Source of the DNA: Poseidonocella pacifica
Lineage (GTDB): Bacteria > Pseudomonadota > Alphaproteobacteria > Rhodobacterales > Rhodobacteraceae
Assembly (NCBI RefSeq): GCF_900111875.1
Contig: NZ_FOJU01000001.1
Coordinates: 1,025,186-1,089,185 of the forward strand
Reading direction: 5' to 3'
DNA: 64,000 nucleotides
The notes beneath the pieces were generated by a model, which searched no databases, was not told the origin of the DNA, and worked only from the letters and a program-made list of their open reading frames with translations. The first letter of the stretch is position 1. Each line of letters starts with the position of its first letter. Positions 37,644 to 45,856 of the stretch are shown here, in pieces. Position numbers and translations under genes: made by a program.

Positions 37644-38741
37644 TTACGCACCTCTGGCCCTGTTCAGAGCAGCCGGTGTGATACCTTGCAAAGAGGCGCA
37701 CCCCGTGAGGGCCATGGCCACCTCAAGCTCAGCCCGCAGGATCATGAGCGCATGCGCGACCCCGGCCGCTCCTCCGACGGCGAGCGCCGCCATGAGCGGC
37801 AGACCGACCAGAACAGCCTCCGCCCCAAGCGCACGGGCCATGAGAACATCGGTGCCGCGCCGGATCCCTCCGTCAAGCAGGACGGGAATCTTGCCGTTGA
37901 GCGCGTCGACCACACCGGGCAGCACATCGAGCGTCGCCGGAAGCATGTCGAGCGCGCGCCCACCATGGTTGGATACGATGATCCCGTCCGCACCATGTTC
38001 CAGTGCCTGTATCGCGTCGCGCGGCGAGAGGATTCCCTTGAGGAGCAGCGGCAGGTCGGTCTGCGCGCGGAGCCACGCAATATCGGGCCAAAGCGGTGCG
38101 ACACGCATAAACCCGTCAAAGACTTGGCTGCCGCCTTGGGGCACGGACATGGCGGCCGGTTTGCATCCATCGAGATTGACGGCGCGAACGTCGGGCGGCA
38201 GGGAAAACCCCGCTCGCGCCTCCATGTTGCGCATCCCGTTCACCGGTGCGTCGACGGTCACGACCAGCGCACGATATCCCGCCGCTTCGGCGCGTCGCAC
38301 GAGGCGCAAGCTGTCTTCGCGGTCGGGTTGGAGATAAAGCTGGAACCACAGGGGGCCCTGCGCACCTTTGGCAAGCTCATCCATGTGCGTTGACGCCTGA
38401 CACGAAATCACGGAGAGCCCCCCCGCCGCCGCGACGCCAAGCGCCATGCCCTGCTCTCCCGTAGGATGTGCAAGCCGTTGGAACGCCATGGGTGCGGCGA
38501 GGATCGGATGCTGGAGATCAGCCCCAAAGAGATGCAACCGGGTATGCCCGCCCCTGAGGTCGGCCAATACCCGACTTTCGAGCCGGTATTGCCGAAACGC
38601 AGCCCGGTTATCCGCTTGCGTGACGCCATCCGCTCCAGCGCCGCTCAGATAGGCCCAATGACCTGCGGGCACCTGCTCGGCCGCAGTCTCGATGTAGTCC
38701 TGAAGGCTGACGATCTGGGGCGGAATCTGAGGTTTCGTCAT
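37644..38741 (-). CDS. FMN-dependent alpha-hydroxy-acid oxidase/dehydrogenase
   Basis: A 365-residue member of the lactate oxidase/L-lactate dehydrogenase/glycolate oxidase family. It shows the FMN-binding start (SLQDYIETAAEQVPAGHWAYLSGAGADGVT), LVVTVDAPVNGMRNME, PLLLKGILSPRDAIQALEHGADGIIVSNHGGRALDMLPATLDVLP with the catalytic His, and DGGIRRGTDVLMARALGAEAVLVGLPLM. The substrate cannot be told from sequence. ATG 38741 overlaps the stop of the PiuC gene, so it is translationally coupled to an iron-uptake operon, an unusual place for this enzyme. Confidence 0.9.
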   Translation of the reverse strand: MTKPQIPPQIVSLQDYIETAAEQVPAGHWAYLSGAGADGVTQADNRAAFRQYRLESRVLADLRGGHTRLHLFGADLQHPILAAPMAFQRLAHPTGEQGMALGVAAAGGLSVISCQASTHMDELAKGAQGPLWFQLYLQPDREDSLRLVRRAEAAGYRALVVTVDAPVNGMRNMEARAGFSLPPDVRAVNLDGCKPAAMSVPQGGSQVFDGFMRVAPLWPDIAWLRAQTDLPLLLKGILSPRDAIQALEHGADGIIVSNHGGRALDMLPATLDVLPGVVDALNGKIPVLLDGGIRRGTDVLMARALGAEAVLVGLPLMAALAVGGAAGVAHALMILRAELEVAMALTGCASLQGITPAALNRARGA

Positions 38742-39424
38742 CAGACTTCTGACCACTGGCGGATGAGATTGTGGTAGTGCGCGGTGATCCCCGTAACTCC
38801 GGGGTCATCGTCCGGCAACTGCGCCCGAATGCGCATGATCGACTGATCCAGATCGTAGAGCATATTACGCCGCCAAGAATCCCGGACCATCGACTGCGCC
38901 CAGAAGAAGGAGGCCCAGCGCGACCCCCGCGTGACCGGAGTCACCGAATGCAGAGAGGTGGCGGGATAGATCACAGCATGGCCTGCGGGCAACTTCACGC
39001 TGTGCTGACCGTAGGTATCATGGACGATAAGCTCACCCCCGTCATAGTCTTCCGGCGGGGTGATGAAGACGGTGGTGGAAACATCGGTCCGAATACGTTG
39101 TGCCGTTTGCGGGATTACCCGGATTGACCCGTCGACATGGGCGCCAAAGGTCATCCCTTCGTCATACCGGTTGAACATCGGCGGCAACACGTTGAGCGGC
39201 AACGCCGCCGAAGAATAGGTTGGGCTGCGGGACAGCGCCTGAAGCACGATATTTCCCAGATCGCGGGCCTCGGGGCTATCTGCCGGCACCTGAAGGTTGC
39301 GCTTGACGAGGGCCGCCTGATCCCCCGCCGTGTTGCGGCCATCGATCCAATCGGTGCCCTCCAGGACACTGCGGATATGAGCGAGTTCATCGGCGCTCAA
39401 CAGATCGGGAATGGTTACGAGCAT
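38741..39424 (-). CDS. PiuC/YbiX-type Fe(II)/2-oxoglutarate dioxygenase
   Basis: A 227-residue PKHD-type hydroxylase. The iron-binding facial triad is visible as HVDGSIRV (His, Asp) and the second His in IYPATSLHSVTPVTRGSRWASFFWAQS, where the Arg binds 2-oxoglutarate. The family (PiuC, YbiX) is encoded beside TonB-dependent siderophore receptors such as PiuA and Fiu, as here, where the receptor gene lies 64 bp upstream. Its exact substrate is unknown. Confidence 0.92.
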   Translation of the reverse strand: MLVTIPDLLSADELAHIRSVLEGTDWIDGRNTAGDQAALVKRNLQVPADSPEARDLGNIVLQALSRSPTYSSAALPLNVLPPMFNRYDEGMTFGAHVDGSIRVIPQTAQRIRTDVSTTVFITPPEDYDGGELIVHDTYGQHSVKLPAGHAVIYPATSLHSVTPVTRGSRWASFFWAQSMVRDSWRRNMLYDLDQSIMRIRAQLPDDDPGVTGITAHYHNLIRQWSEV

Positions 39425-39488
39425 GGTGTCTCCCTTCTGATGGCCCCAGGGCGGTGATACCGCCCCGGGGGAATTTTGCCTGAGCGCT

Positions 39489-41699
39489 TCAGAACCGCTT
39501 GTTCAGCGTCAGAGAAACGGTCCGAGGTGAGCCGACATTGACGAAATCATTCGTCCGGCCAGACTGATAGATCGTCTCGTCGAACAGGTTGGTCACGTTC
39601 ATCTGCACTTCGAGATCGTTTTCAAAGGCATAGCGCGCCATCGCGTCCACCTGCCAGTGCGCGGGCAGGACTGTCGTTCCTTCGCGGTTCACGTTCCGCT
39701 CGGACGTGTAGGTTGCCCCACCACCGACGGTCAGCGCCTCGGTCACATCATAGCTCGTCCAGATCGAAAGGCTGTGCGGCGCAACGTTGGTGACTTCGGT
39801 ATCGTCGTCATACTCCGTCGTTCCGTTGCCATTGAACCCGGCTTCCTCAATCTTCGCGTCGGTATAGGTGTAGCCGCCCGACACAGACCAGCGATCATTG
39901 ATCTGGCCCGCGATGCCCAGTTCGATACCCTTGCTGACGGTACGACCGGCAAGTTCAGTTTCCCCCAGCGCGTTGTTGATCCGCGCATTGTCCTTTTCGG
40001 TGCGGAAGATCGCGGCGCTGACAAGAAGGCTGTCGTTCACGAGCATCTTGCCTCCCAACTCATAGCTGTAGGACCGTTCGGGATCGAGCGCGGCACTCTC
40101 TTCGTCTAGGCCGCCTTGGATCGCCGCACCCTCAGCCGATGGATTGGTCGAGGTAGAGACCGCAGCATAGATCGAGCTGTTCGCCGTTGGGTGATATACC
40201 AAACCGATATTGCCGTTCAGGAACTGATCCTCCAGCGTGCCGGAGGAAGCGCCTCCCCGTCCGACAGTATCGGATTTCACCCTGTAGTCATCCCAGCGCA
40301 GACCGAGGCTCAGCTCCCATTCGGGAGAGAAGGTGATCGTATCCACGGCATAGAGGGCCCGCGTGATGGTGGTGGCCTTGCCGTTGAAGTCCTCAACGGT
40401 GCTGGTGCCGTCCCAATCCGCGCTATAGTTGGGATTGCTGTAGGACGTCGTGGGATCGGTCCCGTTCTCGGAAACACTCCCTGTGCGGGTGATCTCGCGG
40501 GAGATGTCGACACCGAAGGCGAATTGGTGCTCCACGCCAAAAGCGGTCCCGCTGCCAGTGATCTGGGAATTGATCGCTTGGGTCTTGGTCAGCTTATTGC
40601 CGTTGCGGGCATCCTGCAGCACTCCATCGGGCTTGCCGTCGAGTTTGGTGGCGAGATAGACATTCTCATCCTCCGTAACGCGAACCGTCGTTGACCAATT
40701 CAATCCGTTGCCAAGCTGATGGTCCAGCGCGACGAAGGCTGACTTGGAGGTCAGATCCCGGAAATCCCGATCCTGCAGGCCGTACCAGTTTTCATTGGAG
40801 ACATCCGCAGGCTCGTAGGGGTCCCACGTGGTGCCCGAGCCCACGGTATAGTCCGGATCACTCTCGCTCGTGGACATCGGGATGCCATAGTCAGGCAGGT
40901 CGTGGGATTCATAGTAGTAGAGGCCAGCCGTCAAAGACGTCGTGCCGTTCAACTGATACCGAAGGCTTGGGGCAACACCATAGCGCTCCGATGTCACGCC
41001 CTCGCGGCCGTTCAGGTCATCGGCGGACTGCGCCATGAGGTTGAGACGCGTGGAGAAGGCTCCGAAATCGCGATTGGTGTCGAGTGTCCCGCGGAGGAAT
41101 TTTCCGGTCCCATAGGTGAGGGATGTATCGGTGAAGTTGTCCTCTACCGGCTTCTTGGTCTCAAGATTGACAGAACCGCCCGTGGTGCCGCGTCCGCCGG
41201 TGGTGCCAGACGGCCCTTTGGCGATCTCAACCGACTCGAGGTTGAAGGCTTCATAGGTGGTGCGGGAGGCGTTGCGAATACCATCGACGCTGACGTCAAA
41301 TGCGGCTGAGAAGCCGCGGATCACGGGCTGCGTGCCCAGCGGAATGCCGCCTTCGGCCGCGCCCAGTGTCACGCCGGGTGTGGTGCGCAGAACCTCTTCG
41401 AGCGAGGTCTGCCCCCGATCGCGGATTTCGGCGGCGGTAATAACGGTAACGCTTTTGGGCGTATCGACGAGCGGGGCGGTGGATTTTGCACTGCTGCTCT
41501 CGGTGGCCAGATAGCCTTGCGTTTCCTGCTCCGGCGCTTTGACGACGATCTCGCCGAGATCATAGGCCGATTGCTGTTGCTGCGCGGCGGCAGGTACGGC
41601 CATGGCAGAGATTGCAAGCGTGGGCAAAAGCCCGAGCGTGGTTGCAACGGAAGATGCCGGGAACGCGTTTGCGCGCCCCCCTTTTGCGGATTGGGTCAT
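39489..41699 (-). CDS. TonB-dependent siderophore receptor (Fiu/PiuA type)
   Basis: A 736-residue outer-membrane gated porin. A signal peptide ending at AVPAAA is followed by a TonB-box-like segment (LGEIVVKAP). The plug domain (STAPLVDTPKSVTVITAAEIRDRGQTSLEEVLRTTPGVTLG...) and the 22-strand barrel follow, ending in the conserved last strands LFDETIYQSG and SLTLNKRF with a terminal Phe. The neighbouring PiuC gene points to catecholate-type siderophores, as in piuA-piuC of Pseudomonas. Expression is presumably iron-regulated, but I could not define an iron box in the upstream region. Confidence 0.93.
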   Translation of the reverse strand: MTQSAKGGRANAFPASSVATTLGLLPTLAISAMAVPAAAQQQQSAYDLGEIVVKAPEQETQGYLATESSSAKSTAPLVDTPKSVTVITAAEIRDRGQTSLEEVLRTTPGVTLGAAEGGIPLGTQPVIRGFSAAFDVSVDGIRNASRTTYEAFNLESVEIAKGPSGTTGGRGTTGGSVNLETKKPVEDNFTDTSLTYGTGKFLRGTLDTNRDFGAFSTRLNLMAQSADDLNGREGVTSERYGVAPSLRYQLNGTTSLTAGLYYYESHDLPDYGIPMSTSESDPDYTVGSGTTWDPYEPADVSNENWYGLQDRDFRDLTSKSAFVALDHQLGNGLNWSTTVRVTEDENVYLATKLDGKPDGVLQDARNGNKLTKTQAINSQITGSGTAFGVEHQFAFGVDISREITRTGSVSENGTDPTTSYSNPNYSADWDGTSTVEDFNGKATTITRALYAVDTITFSPEWELSLGLRWDDYRVKSDTVGRGGASSGTLEDQFLNGNIGLVYHPTANSSIYAAVSTSTNPSAEGAAIQGGLDEESAALDPERSYSYELGGKMLVNDSLLVSAAIFRTEKDNARINNALGETELAGRTVSKGIELGIAGQINDRWSVSGGYTYTDAKIEEAGFNGNGTTEYDDDTEVTNVAPHSLSIWTSYDVTEALTVGGGATYTSERNVNREGTTVLPAHWQVDAMARYAFENDLEVQMNVTNLFDETIYQSGRTNDFVNVGSPRTVSLTLNKRF

Positions 41700-42240
41700 T
41701 GGTCCCTCGGTGTGTCAATGAGCACCGACCTGTCTTGCGTAGGCTGGAGGGGAGAGTACTCGGAGTTATGATTGGGGTCCGGCGGTGCGGAGCCTTGCCC
41801 AGTCGGGCCGGCGCGACAATACCGCGAGGCTACGCGGGCGAAAGAGGACACCGTCGCCAATTCCGACTAAATTGATCGACTAATGCATTTTGGTCACACT
41901 TCCCGCCCATCCGAGCCGGGCAAGGACCAGTGACGGAAAATGTTCCCGTCAAATTTGCAATAAGCCACCTCAAAAGTACATTTCATGCGGAGATTTCTCA
42001 CCTATTCTATCCCTCCATCGCGACTCTGCTCTGCGTAGCAGCGGTCGCGATATGCACGGGGAGGCGCGAGGACGGGGATCTGTAATATTCTGATCAGCGA
42101 GTTCGGCGCCATCGAGCGGGCCAAAACCCTGCGCCCGGGCCGCGATGAGGGACACCAAAGCTGACCCCACTTGCGCCCAAGCGCGACAGAAACGAGGACC
42201 ACACCGCCAAAATACGGGTGGTTCGTATTGGGAGGACACT
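41700..42240. other. Divergent intergenic region between TonB receptor and TRAP genes
   Basis: A 541-bp region without a credible gene. It must hold the promoters of the receptor operon (minus) and of dctPQM (plus). The only structure I can support is the inverted repeat AATACG-N7-CGTATT at 42209-42227, just before the dctP ribosome-binding site, a possible operator or leader element. An open tail in 42091-42161 (ISEFGAIERAKTLRPGRD) resembles no protein I know. Confidence 0.5.
42209..42227. promoter_or_regulatory. Inverted repeat in the dctP leader
   Basis: AATACG and CGTATT are separated by seven bases and end 3 bp before the GGGAGG ribosome-binding stretch of dctP. It may be an operator for an unidentified regulator or a leader hairpin. 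It is short enough to be chance. Confidence 0.4.
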
Positions 42241-43278
42241 ATGATCAAGGGTAAAAAGATTCTGGCGCTTGCCGCCGGGCTGAGCTTTGCCGCCAGCGGG
42301 GCATGGGCGCAGGAGCATGTTTTCAAGCTGCACCATTTCCTCGGCGCCAAAGCTCCGGCACAGACCGACATGCTTGAGCCGTGGGCCCGGCAGGTCGAAG
42401 AGAATTCCGGCGGTAAGGTCAAGATCGAGATCTTTCCCTCCATGACGCTGGGGGGCCGCCCGCCAGAGCTCATCAATCAGGTGCGCGACGGTGTCGTCGA
42501 TCTGATCTGGACGGTGAATGGCTACACCCCCGGCCTTTTCCCGCGCACCGAAGTGGTCGAACTGCCATTCGTCTATCTCAACGATCCCCGCGCGGCGAAC
42601 CTGGCTCTGTTCGACATGTACGAGGAGCATCTGGCGGATGACTACAAGGGTGTGGAGCCGATGTTCCTTCACGTCCACGCAGGTCAGGCCATTCAGACCG
42701 TCGACAAGGAAGTGCGCAGCCCCGCCGATATGGACGGCCTGAAACTGCGGATTCCGACACGGACCGGCGCTTGGGTGATCGAAGCGCTTGGCGCCTCACC
42801 GATCTCCATGCCCGTGCCCGACCTTCCGCAGGCGCTTTCCAAAAAGGTCGTGGATGGGGCATTCATTCCGTGGGAAATCATCCCCGCCCTGAAGATTCAG
42901 GACCAGACGGACTATCAGATCGAAGGGGTCAACAAGACCCGCTTCGGCACCACCACCTTTCAGGTTTCCATGAACAAGGCACGCTGGGACAGTTTGCCCG
43001 AAGACATTCAAGCAGCCTTCCGCGATGCCTCCGGGCGTGACTGGGTGGCCGAGGTCGGACAGATCTGGCGCGACATCGACGAGCGCGGGATCAAGGTGGC
43101 CACCGATGCCGGCAACAACCACGTAACGCTCACCGAAGAGGAAACCGACGCATTCCGCCAAGCGCTTGAGCCCGTTATCGAAAGATGGATCGACGACGTC
43201 TCCGCCAAGGGGATCGACGGTGCCGCAATGGTCGAGACTGCGCGTGAACTGATCAAGTCGAATTCGGAAGGCATGTGA
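42241..43278 (+). CDS. dctP: TRAP transporter substrate-binding protein (DctP family)
   Basis: A 345-residue periplasmic binding protein. A signal peptide (KKILALAAGLSFAASGAWAQ) is followed by VFKLHHFLGAKAPAQTDMLEPWARQVEENSGGKVKIEIFPSMTLGGRPPELINQVRDGVVDLIW. The substrate Arg block is DGLKLRIPTRTGAWVIEALGASPISMPVPDLPQALSKKVVDGAF. GGGAGGACACT precedes ATG 42241. The substrate is likely an organic acid but cannot be named. The stop is one base before the dctQ start. Confidence 0.93.
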   Translation: MIKGKKILALAAGLSFAASGAWAQEHVFKLHHFLGAKAPAQTDMLEPWARQVEENSGGKVKIEIFPSMTLGGRPPELINQVRDGVVDLIWTVNGYTPGLFPRTEVVELPFVYLNDPRAANLALFDMYEEHLADDYKGVEPMFLHVHAGQAIQTVDKEVRSPADMDGLKLRIPTRTGAWVIEALGASPISMPVPDLPQALSKKVVDGAFIPWEIIPALKIQDQTDYQIEGVNKTRFGTTTFQVSMNKARWDSLPEDIQAAFRDASGRDWVAEVGQIWRDIDERGIKVATDAGNNHVTLTEEETDAFRQALEPVIERWIDDVSAKGIDGAAMVETARELIKSNSEGM

Positions 43279-43279
43279 T

Positions 43280-43789
43280 TTGACCTCAACGACTGAAACG
43301 TCGGGCCGCAGCGGACTTTCCGCTGCGGTCGCTTTAGCTACCACGGCATGGGCATTGCTCGGTGGCGTGCTCTTGCTGGTGGTTGTCGGCATCAACGTGC
43401 TGTCGGTTGTGGGCGCGGTGTTCGGCGCCCCCTTCCCCGGGGATTTCGAACTGACGGAGATCGGGATCGCTGTCGCCGTCTTTGCCTTCCTGCCCTACTG
43501 CCAGATCACGGACGCCAATGTGACTGCGGACATCTTCACCTCGCGGGCCCCTGCCCCCGTTCTGGCTGCCCTGCGCGCTCTGGCATCGCTGGTGGCCTTC
43601 GGCTTTGCCTGCATTCTGGTCTGGCGGATGTATCTCGGGATGGTCGATCAGAAGACCTATGATTACACCACCGCGATCCTGCAGGTTCCGATCTGGTGGG
43701 GGTTTGTTCCAATCCTGATCTCCCTTGCCCTGCTGGTCGTCGCATCGGCCGTGACATTCATTGAATCCCTCAGCGAGGTCCGCGCATGA
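43280..43789 (+). CDS. dctQ: TRAP transporter small permease (DctQ family)
   Basis: A 169-residue membrane protein with four hydrophobic helices (ALLGGVLLLVVVGINVLSVVGAVF, ELTEIGIAVAVFAFLPYCQITDANV, LAALRALASLVAFGFACILVWRMY, VPIWWGFVPILISLALLVVASAV), the DctQ pattern. The start is TTG 43280, one base after the dctP stop, with GGAAGG upstream. An ATG is lacking in a suitable place. Its 3' end overlaps dctM as ATGA. Confidence 0.9.
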   Translation: MTSTTETSGRSGLSAAVALATTAWALLGGVLLLVVVGINVLSVVGAVFGAPFPGDFELTEIGIAVAVFAFLPYCQITDANVTADIFTSRAPAPVLAALRALASLVAFGFACILVWRMYLGMVDQKTYDYTTAILQVPIWWGFVPILISLALLVVASAVTFIESLSEVRA

Positions 43790-45141
43790 GCGATCCCATC
43801 ACTCTGGGTATCATCGCGCTGGTGGTGCTGGTCGTTCTCATCGCGATCCGGTTGCCGATTGCCTATGCCATGATCCTCGTGGGCGGCACGGGCATTGCGC
43901 TGCTCAACGGGCCGCAGCTTTTGCTGAGCCAACTCAAGACCCTCGCATATGGGCAATTCTCGATCTACGATCTGTCGGTCGTGCCCATGTTCGTCCTGAT
44001 GGGGGAACTGGCGACCTTTGCCGGTCTGTCCCATGCATTGTTCCGTGGCGCGAACGCGTGGCTGGGATGGATGCGCGGTGGAACGGCAATGGCGGCGATC
44101 GCTGGTTGCGCGGGCTTCGGCGCGGTGTGCGGCTCATCGCTCGCGACGGCATCAACCATGGGCAAGGTCGCCCTGCCCGAGTTGCGCCGCTATAACTACT
44201 CCGGCGCGCTCGCGACCGGATCGCTTGCCGCAGGCGGTGTGCTTGGCATCCTGATCCCGCCCTCTGTTGTGCTCATCGTCTATGCTGTCATCGTCGAAGC
44301 CAACATTGTGACGATGTTCGCCGCGGCGTTCCTCCCCGGCATCCTCGCCGTGTTCCTCTTCATGCTGACCATCGCGATCTATGTGATGATCTGGCCAGAA
44401 TCTGGCCCGCCTGGCGGCGCGGCATCCCGGCGCGACTTTCTGAGCGCGACCTTTGGCTTGTTGCCCGTCCTCATCATTTTCGGCCTCGTGCTTGGTGGGA
44501 TCTATGCGGGTTTCTTCAATCCCACCCCAGCCGCGGCAATCGGTGTCTTTCTCGTTTGGCTATACGGCCTGCTGCGCGGAAAACTCGGCCTGTCGGCCAT
44601 GTCATCAGCGCTCATGAACACTGCGAAAACCAGCGGTATGATCTACCTCATTCTGCTGGGTGCCGAACTCATGAAGATCTTCATGTCGCGGATCGGGTTG
44701 CCGCAACAGGCCGCAGCATGGATCGCGGATTCTGGCCTTGCCCCGATGGCGATCATGGTGATGTTGCTCGTCGCACTGATCCTGCTGGGATGTCTGATGG
44801 ACAGTCTCTCGATGATCCTGCTGGTGATCCCGTTTTTCTGGCCCATGCTGCTGGAGATAAACGGCGGCATCTATCAAGGCGCCGAGGGGTCGGGCTTCGG
44901 GATGAGCACCGAAGACCTCAAGATCTGGTTCGGGATACTCGCCTTGGTGGTGGTGGAGTTGGGCCTCATTACCCCCCCCGTGGGGATGAATGTCTTTATC
45001 ATCTCCGCCCTCGCCAAGGACACGCCGATGATAGAAACGTTCAAAGGCGTCGTTCCGTTCTTTCTCGCGGAACTCGTTCGTGTGTCCCTGCTCCTCCTCT
45101 TCCCGGCGCTGACACTCTGGCTTCCTCAACTTCTGAGGTGA
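43786..45141 (+). CDS. dctM: TRAP transporter large permease (DctM family)
   Basis: A 451-residue permease with twelve or so hydrophobic helices. Hallmarks are RLPIAYAMILVGGTGIAL, GFGAVCGSSLATASTMGKVALPELRRYNYSGALATGSLAAGGVLGILIPPSVVLIVYAVI, GGIYAGFFNPTPAAAIGVFLV, and the late ELGLITPPVGMNVFIISALA. It completes a full TRAP system with dctP and dctQ. A stem-loop follows 12 bp after the stop. Confidence 0.95.
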   Translation: MSDPITLGIIALVVLVVLIAIRLPIAYAMILVGGTGIALLNGPQLLLSQLKTLAYGQFSIYDLSVVPMFVLMGELATFAGLSHALFRGANAWLGWMRGGTAMAAIAGCAGFGAVCGSSLATASTMGKVALPELRRYNYSGALATGSLAAGGVLGILIPPSVVLIVYAVIVEANIVTMFAAAFLPGILAVFLFMLTIAIYVMIWPESGPPGGAASRRDFLSATFGLLPVLIIFGLVLGGIYAGFFNPTPAAAIGVFLVWLYGLLRGKLGLSAMSSALMNTAKTSGMIYLILLGAELMKIFMSRIGLPQQAAAWIADSGLAPMAIMVMLLVALILLGCLMDSLSMILLVIPFFWPMLLEINGGIYQGAEGSGFGMSTEDLKIWFGILALVVVELGLITPPVGMNVFIISALAKDTPMIETFKGVVPFFLAELVRVSLLLLFPALTLWLPQLLR

Positions 45142-45153
45142 AGACCTGACCTT

Positions 45154-45179
45154 GAGGCTGGCGCACGGCCGCCAGCCTC
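45154..45179 (+). terminator. Stem-loop after dctM
   Basis: GAGGCTGGCG and CGCCAGCCTC form a perfect 10-bp stem with a 6-base loop, 12 bp after the dctM stop. No T-run follows, only CATTCCC, so it may be a weak terminator. Confidence 0.65.
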
Positions 45180-45400
45180 CATTCCCACGCCAAACGGCCA
45201 AAACCGGTCAGAAGGTGCCGCGCATCTGGGCAGTTGACCCGTGAACGCCGCCCAGTGTCGGCATATTTCACTTAACTCCCCACCGAAACTATTGCTGTGG
45301 CGCGGCGTTTTCCGTTCACTCGGGACTTCCTCGCGCCAATAGAGACAAACGGGGTTCTACGGATCGTCCCCTTGCCTTTATGGGTGGACCATCCTAATTA

Positions 45401-45414
45401 CATCCACATGGATG
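45401..45414. promoter_or_regulatory. Putative operator of the ribbon-helix-helix regulator
   Basis: The inverted repeat CATCCA-CA-TGGATG lies 18 bp upstream of the RHH gene start. Further half-sites (CCATCC at 45389-45394, and GGATGG overlapping the right arm) suggest a multi-site operator for autoregulation. Short spacing between half-sites suits RHH dimers. Confidence 0.55.
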
Positions 45415-45432
45415 GTATAGGGAGTATTTATC

Positions 45433-45837
45433 ATGGCGCCGCGTGACAAACCGCCTGAGAGTGAGAAGATCACACTCAACCTTGGCTACGTGGACCTGGG
45501 TCGCATCGACCTGTTGGTGCAGGAAGGCTTCTACTCCAACCGGAGCGATTTCATTCGCACCGCGATCCGCAATCAGCTCGACACCCATGGAGAGACCGTG
45601 CGTGCCTCGCTGGCCCGGCAAACGCTTGAACTTGGATTGCGCGACTATACCCGCGAAGAGCTTCAGCGGTGCCAAGCCGCCGGCGAGATCCTTCATATCA
45701 AGGTCGTTGGCCTTGCTCGTATCGCGCCGGATGTTTCCGCCGATCTTGCACGGGCGACCATCGGCTCCCTGACCGTCCTTGGCTCGCTTCAAGCGAGCCC
45801 CGAAGTCCGCAAGGCGCTCGCTGACCGCCTCCACTAG
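45433..45837 (+). CDS. CopG/RHH-family transcriptional regulator
   Basis: A 134-residue protein. The N-terminal ribbon-helix-helix fold is SEKITLNLGYVDLGRIDLLVQEGFYSNRSDFIRTAIRNQLDTH. It is followed by a C-terminal region of about 80 residues without a known domain (LQRCQAAGEILHIKVVGLARIAPDVSADLARATIGSLTVLGSLQASPEVRKAL), possibly for sensing or oligomerisation. It is followed after 19 bp by the C45-type gene, which it probably regulates together with itself. GGGAG upstream of ATG 45433 supports the start. Confidence 0.85.
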   Translation: MAPRDKPPESEKITLNLGYVDLGRIDLLVQEGFYSNRSDFIRTAIRNQLDTHGETVRASLARQTLELGLRDYTREELQRCQAAGEILHIKVVGLARIAPDVSADLARATIGSLTVLGSLQASPEVRKALADRLH

Positions 45838-45856
45838 TTCCCCCGAAAGGTTATCC

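Noticed and set aside
41700..42000. Possible iron-responsive box upstream of the TonB receptor
   Set aside because: I looked for Fur-, Irr- (TTTAGAA-N-TTCTAAA) and RirA-like palindromes and saw only a loose direct repeat (CGACTAA twice), not enough to call a site.
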